Shown here: positions 44,837 to 46,639 of the stretch, in pieces
Layout of the letters: every line of letters starts with the position of its first letter
Position numbering within the stretch: position 1 is the first letter of the stretch
Source of the DNA: Tannerella sp.
GTDB taxonomy: Bacteria; Bacteroidota; Bacteroidia; Bacteroidales; Tannerellaceae
Reading direction: 5' to 3'
Length of the DNA stretch: 46,639 nucleotides
Assembly: GCA_031272455.1 (NCBI GenBank)
Contig: JAISTS010000134.1
Location: 1-46,639, forward strand
Position numbers and translations under genes: made by a program
The notes under the pieces: generated by a model
Told to the model about the DNA's origin: nothing
Database searches by the model: none
Seen by the model: the letters and a program-made list of their open reading frames with translations, nothing else

Positions 44837-46309
44837 ATGACTATCGAAGAAATAATTGCTGTCCGTCGTGCTGAGCCGTGGCGCGAAGTCTTACGCAAGA
44901 AAATTCCTAACAAGGTGCGGGCAATGATGCCACGTGTGAAAATGAAAGAACTCGACGCCGTACTGCGTAGCCGCAATAACGAAGAAGTAAATCTCGGATT
45001 GACGCCCGAACAGGCTGTGAATGAGGCACAACGCTGCCTCGACTGCCCCAATCCCTCGTGTATGACGGGCTGTCCGGTTGGCATACATATACCTACATTT
45101 ATTAAGCAAATCGAAACAGGCGAGTTTCTGAAAGCTGCTGCGACGCTGAAGGAGACAAGCGCATTACCGGCTGTTTGCGGTCGCGTCTGTCCTCAGGAAA
45201 AACAGTGTGAAGCGCAGTGTATTCATCTGAAAATGAAGAAAGAAGCTGTTGCAATTGGCTATCTTGAACGTTTTGCAGCAGACTGTGAACGCGAGAGTGG
45301 CATGATTTCGGTTCCCGCCACCGCGCCGTCGAACGGGATAAAAATTGCTGTCGCAGGCTCCGGTCCTGCAGGACTGTCGTTTGCGGGCGATATGGCTAAA
45401 CGGGGTTACGAAGTAACTGTGTTTGAGGCGCTTCACAAAATAGGTGGCGTACTGAAATATGGCATTCCGGCATTTCGTCTGCCCAATGCTATTGTTGATG
45501 TCGAGATTGACAATCTCCGTAAAATGGGCGTTAAGTTCGTGAACAACTGCATCATAGGTAAGACAATCAGTTACGACGATTTGCATAACGACGGGTTCAA
45601 AGGTATTTTCGTAGCGAGTGGAGCCGGATTGCCTAACTTCATGAATATCAAGGGCGAAAACCTTATTGGAGTGATGTCGTCGAACGAATATCTGACTCGC
45701 GTCAACTTGATGGATGCTGCCAATCCCGACAGCGACACGCCCGTTCTTGCCGGGAAACACGTGGCTGTGATTGGCGGAGGCAATACGGCGATGGATTCGG
45801 TGCGCACCGCTCGCCGACTTGGAGCCGAAAGGGCTATGATTGTCTATCGTCGCAGCGAAGAAGAGATGCCCGCACGTATCGAAGAGGTCAAACACGCTAA
45901 AGAAGAGGGAGTTGAGTTTATGACGCTCCATAATCCCGTTGAATATCTCGGCGACGAAAAGGGGCGTGTCAAAGAGATGCGTTTGCAAAAAATGCAGCTT
46001 GGCGAGCCTGATGCGTCGGGTCGCCGCCGTCCTGTTCCCATCGAAGGCGCGATAGAAATCATTCCCGTCGATGAGGTGATAGTAAGTGTCGGCGTTTCGC
46101 CCAATCCGCTGATACCCAATTCGTTTAAGGGATTGCAAGTCAGCAGTCGAGGTACCATAACCGTGGATGAGAACACTATGCGTTCGTCGCTCGACGACGT
46201 TTATGCCGGTGGCGACATAGTTCGCGGTGGAGCAACGGTCATCCTCGCTATGGGCGACGGTCGGCGGGCGGCAGCAGCTATGGACAACAGCTTTTCCGGT
46301 CGCGGGTAG
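44837..46309 (+). CDS. NfnB-type / glutamate synthase small-subunit-like oxidoreductase
   Basis: The 490-residue protein has an N-terminal domain with two [4Fe-4S] cluster motifs (CLDCPNPSCMTGCPVG, near 72-90, and CGRVCPQEKQCEAQC, near 115-130), then an FAD site (AVAGSGPAGLSFAGDMAKRG) and an NADPH site (VAVIGGGNTAMDSVRTARRLG). No large glutamate synthase subunit is nearby, and the preceding gene is the NfnA type; together they fit the ferredoxin:NADP oxidoreductase Nfn better than glutamate synthase. The ATG at 44837 (MTIEEIIAVRR) is preferred over an upstream ATG at 44798 inside the previous gene. It starts 10 bases after that gene. Confidence 0.9.
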   Translation: MTIEEIIAVRRAEPWREVLRKKIPNKVRAMMPRVKMKELDAVLRSRNNEEVNLGLTPEQAVNEAQRCLDCPNPSCMTGCPVGIHIPTFIKQIETGEFLKAAATLKETSALPAVCGRVCPQEKQCEAQCIHLKMKKEAVAIGYLERFAADCERESGMISVPATAPSNGIKIAVAGSGPAGLSFAGDMAKRGYEVTVFEALHKIGGVLKYGIPAFRLPNAIVDVEIDNLRKMGVKFVNNCIIGKTISYDDLHNDGFKGIFVASGAGLPNFMNIKGENLIGVMSSNEYLTRVNLMDAANPDSDTPVLAGKHVAVIGGGNTAMDSVRTARRLGAERAMIVYRRSEEEMPARIEEVKHAKEEGVEFMTLHNPVEYLGDEKGRVKEMRLQKMQLGEPDASGRRRPVPIEGAIEIIPVDEVIVSVGVSPNPLIPNSFKGLQVSSRGTITVDENTMRSSLDDVYAGGDIVRGGATVILAMGDGRRAAAAMDNSFSGRG

Positions 46310-46349
46310 ATGATTTTTTCGAACAAGGCGTTCGTAAAGAAAAATTGAC

Positions 46350-46357
46350 TATATTTG
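46350..46357 (+). promoter_or_regulatory. Promoter -7 element of the GH20 gene
   Basis: TATATTTG matches TAnnTTTG and lies 25 bases before the ATG at 46383. The -33 element is not clear. Confidence 0.55.
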
Positions 46358-46382
46358 CGGGCAAAAAATAATATCAAACAAC

Positions 46383-46639
46383 ATGAAAAAGAATTTTATA
46401 ATTTCGGTCGCTTGTGCCGTTGCGCTATGCTCATCGTGCAGCGAAAAACTGTCGCAGGCAAGTTATAATGAAGGTATTAACATCATTCCCGCGCCGAAGA
46501 GTATGGTTGTCGGCGAGGGTAGTTTCAAACTCAGTACGAGTACGGTTTTTTACGCATCAACAGCTGAAGGGCGTACTGTCGCCGAGTTTTTCGCAGCCAA
46601 ACTGCGACATTCAACGGGTTTGCCGTTCAAAATTGCCGA
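46383..46639 (+). CDS. GH20 beta-N-acetylhexosaminidase, N-terminal part (runs off the window)
   Basis: The first 85 codons give a lipoprotein signal (KKNFIISVACAVALCSSCSEK, lipobox Cys near 19) followed by NIIPAPKSMVVGEGSFKLS and GRTVAEFFAAKLRHSTGLPF. That is the N-terminal GH20b domain of Bacteroidetes hexosaminidases, which precedes the catalytic barrel. The catalytic Asp-Glu pair lies outside the window, so activity cannot be judged. Likely role: release of GlcNAc or GalNAc from glycans in the periplasm or on the surface. Confidence 0.8.
   Translation, partial: MKKNFIISVACAVALCSSCSEKLSQASYNEGINIIPAPKSMVVGEGSFKLSTSTVFYASTAEGRTVAEFFAAKLRHSTGLPFKIA

Noticed and set aside
44251..46138. Large minus-strand open frames opposite the Nfn subunit genes
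   Set aside because: The plus-strand proteins have all flavin and cluster motifs; the opposite frames have none.
46319..46345. CGAAC...GTTCG hairpin after the Nfn genes
   Set aside because: The stem is only 5 bp and the following run is A-rich rather than T-rich on the plus strand; not enough for a terminator call.
1..46639. CRISPR arrays, rRNA genes, insertion sequences, prophage or integrase genes
   Set aside because: No regularly spaced repeats, rRNA sequence, transposase motifs or integrase motifs were seen on either strand.

Overview
The window is a chromosomal segment of a Bacteroidetes bacterium, most likely a Bacteroidales species with a type IX secretion system. Three things point this way: promoters of the phylum's own type (TTTG, about 20 bp, then TAnnTTTG) in front of most transcription units; the ribosomal gene order rpsL-rpsG-fusA-rpsJ...rplQ with no tuf; and porQ, exbB-X-exbD-exbD and a polyproline TonB. 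Most genes are ordinary, intact housekeeping genes. Taxonomy below the order cannot be read from the sequence alone.

Layout. 1-85: 5' end of thrS (minus). 414-785: a small secreted protein of unknown function. 807-4381 (minus): a tightly coupled operon pyrE, SRPBCC-like gene, argH, a degenerate Rieske-like lipoprotein gene and a sirtuin (cobB). 4524-5988: metK behind a strong promoter and a leader that looks like a SAM-II riboswitch. 6041-7884: a gluconolactonase-like exported protein and an aldo/keto reductase with an export signal. 7912-26195: a single run of 33 genes from one strong promoter to one strong terminator (str, S10, spc and alpha operons joined), including fusA, secY, map, infA and rpoA.

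26250-28603 (minus): exbB, an unknown membrane protein, and two exbD genes. Then come tRNA-Ser(GGA), tatD, a polyprenyl diphosphate synthase and tonB, all minus. The tonB and exbB/exbD genes together would energise outer-membrane transport. 31680-34296: porQ, cmk and ispH on the plus strand. 34306-35952: a CE15-like glucuronoyl esterase (minus). 37256-40504: an M28 peptidase (minus) and a hexuronate-type MFS transporter (plus). 40625-43525: a large M16 peptidase lipoprotein (minus). 43570-46309: a GroES-like protein followed by the two subunits of an Nfn-type NADPH/ferredoxin oxidoreductase. 46383-end: start of a GH20 hexosaminidase lipoprotein.

The only clearly accessory stretch is about 36.08-37.18 kb. 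It is AT-rich compared with its flanks. It holds a small ORF translationally coupled (ATGA) to a 199-residue unknown protein with an HNH-like His...Asn pattern. This pair ends exactly where a truncated 5' end of an antitoxin-type gene, with its own promoter and palindromic operator, begins on the other strand. An in-frame 18/20 bp repeat lies within the cassette. This is the best candidate in the window for an undescribed module; its function is unknown.
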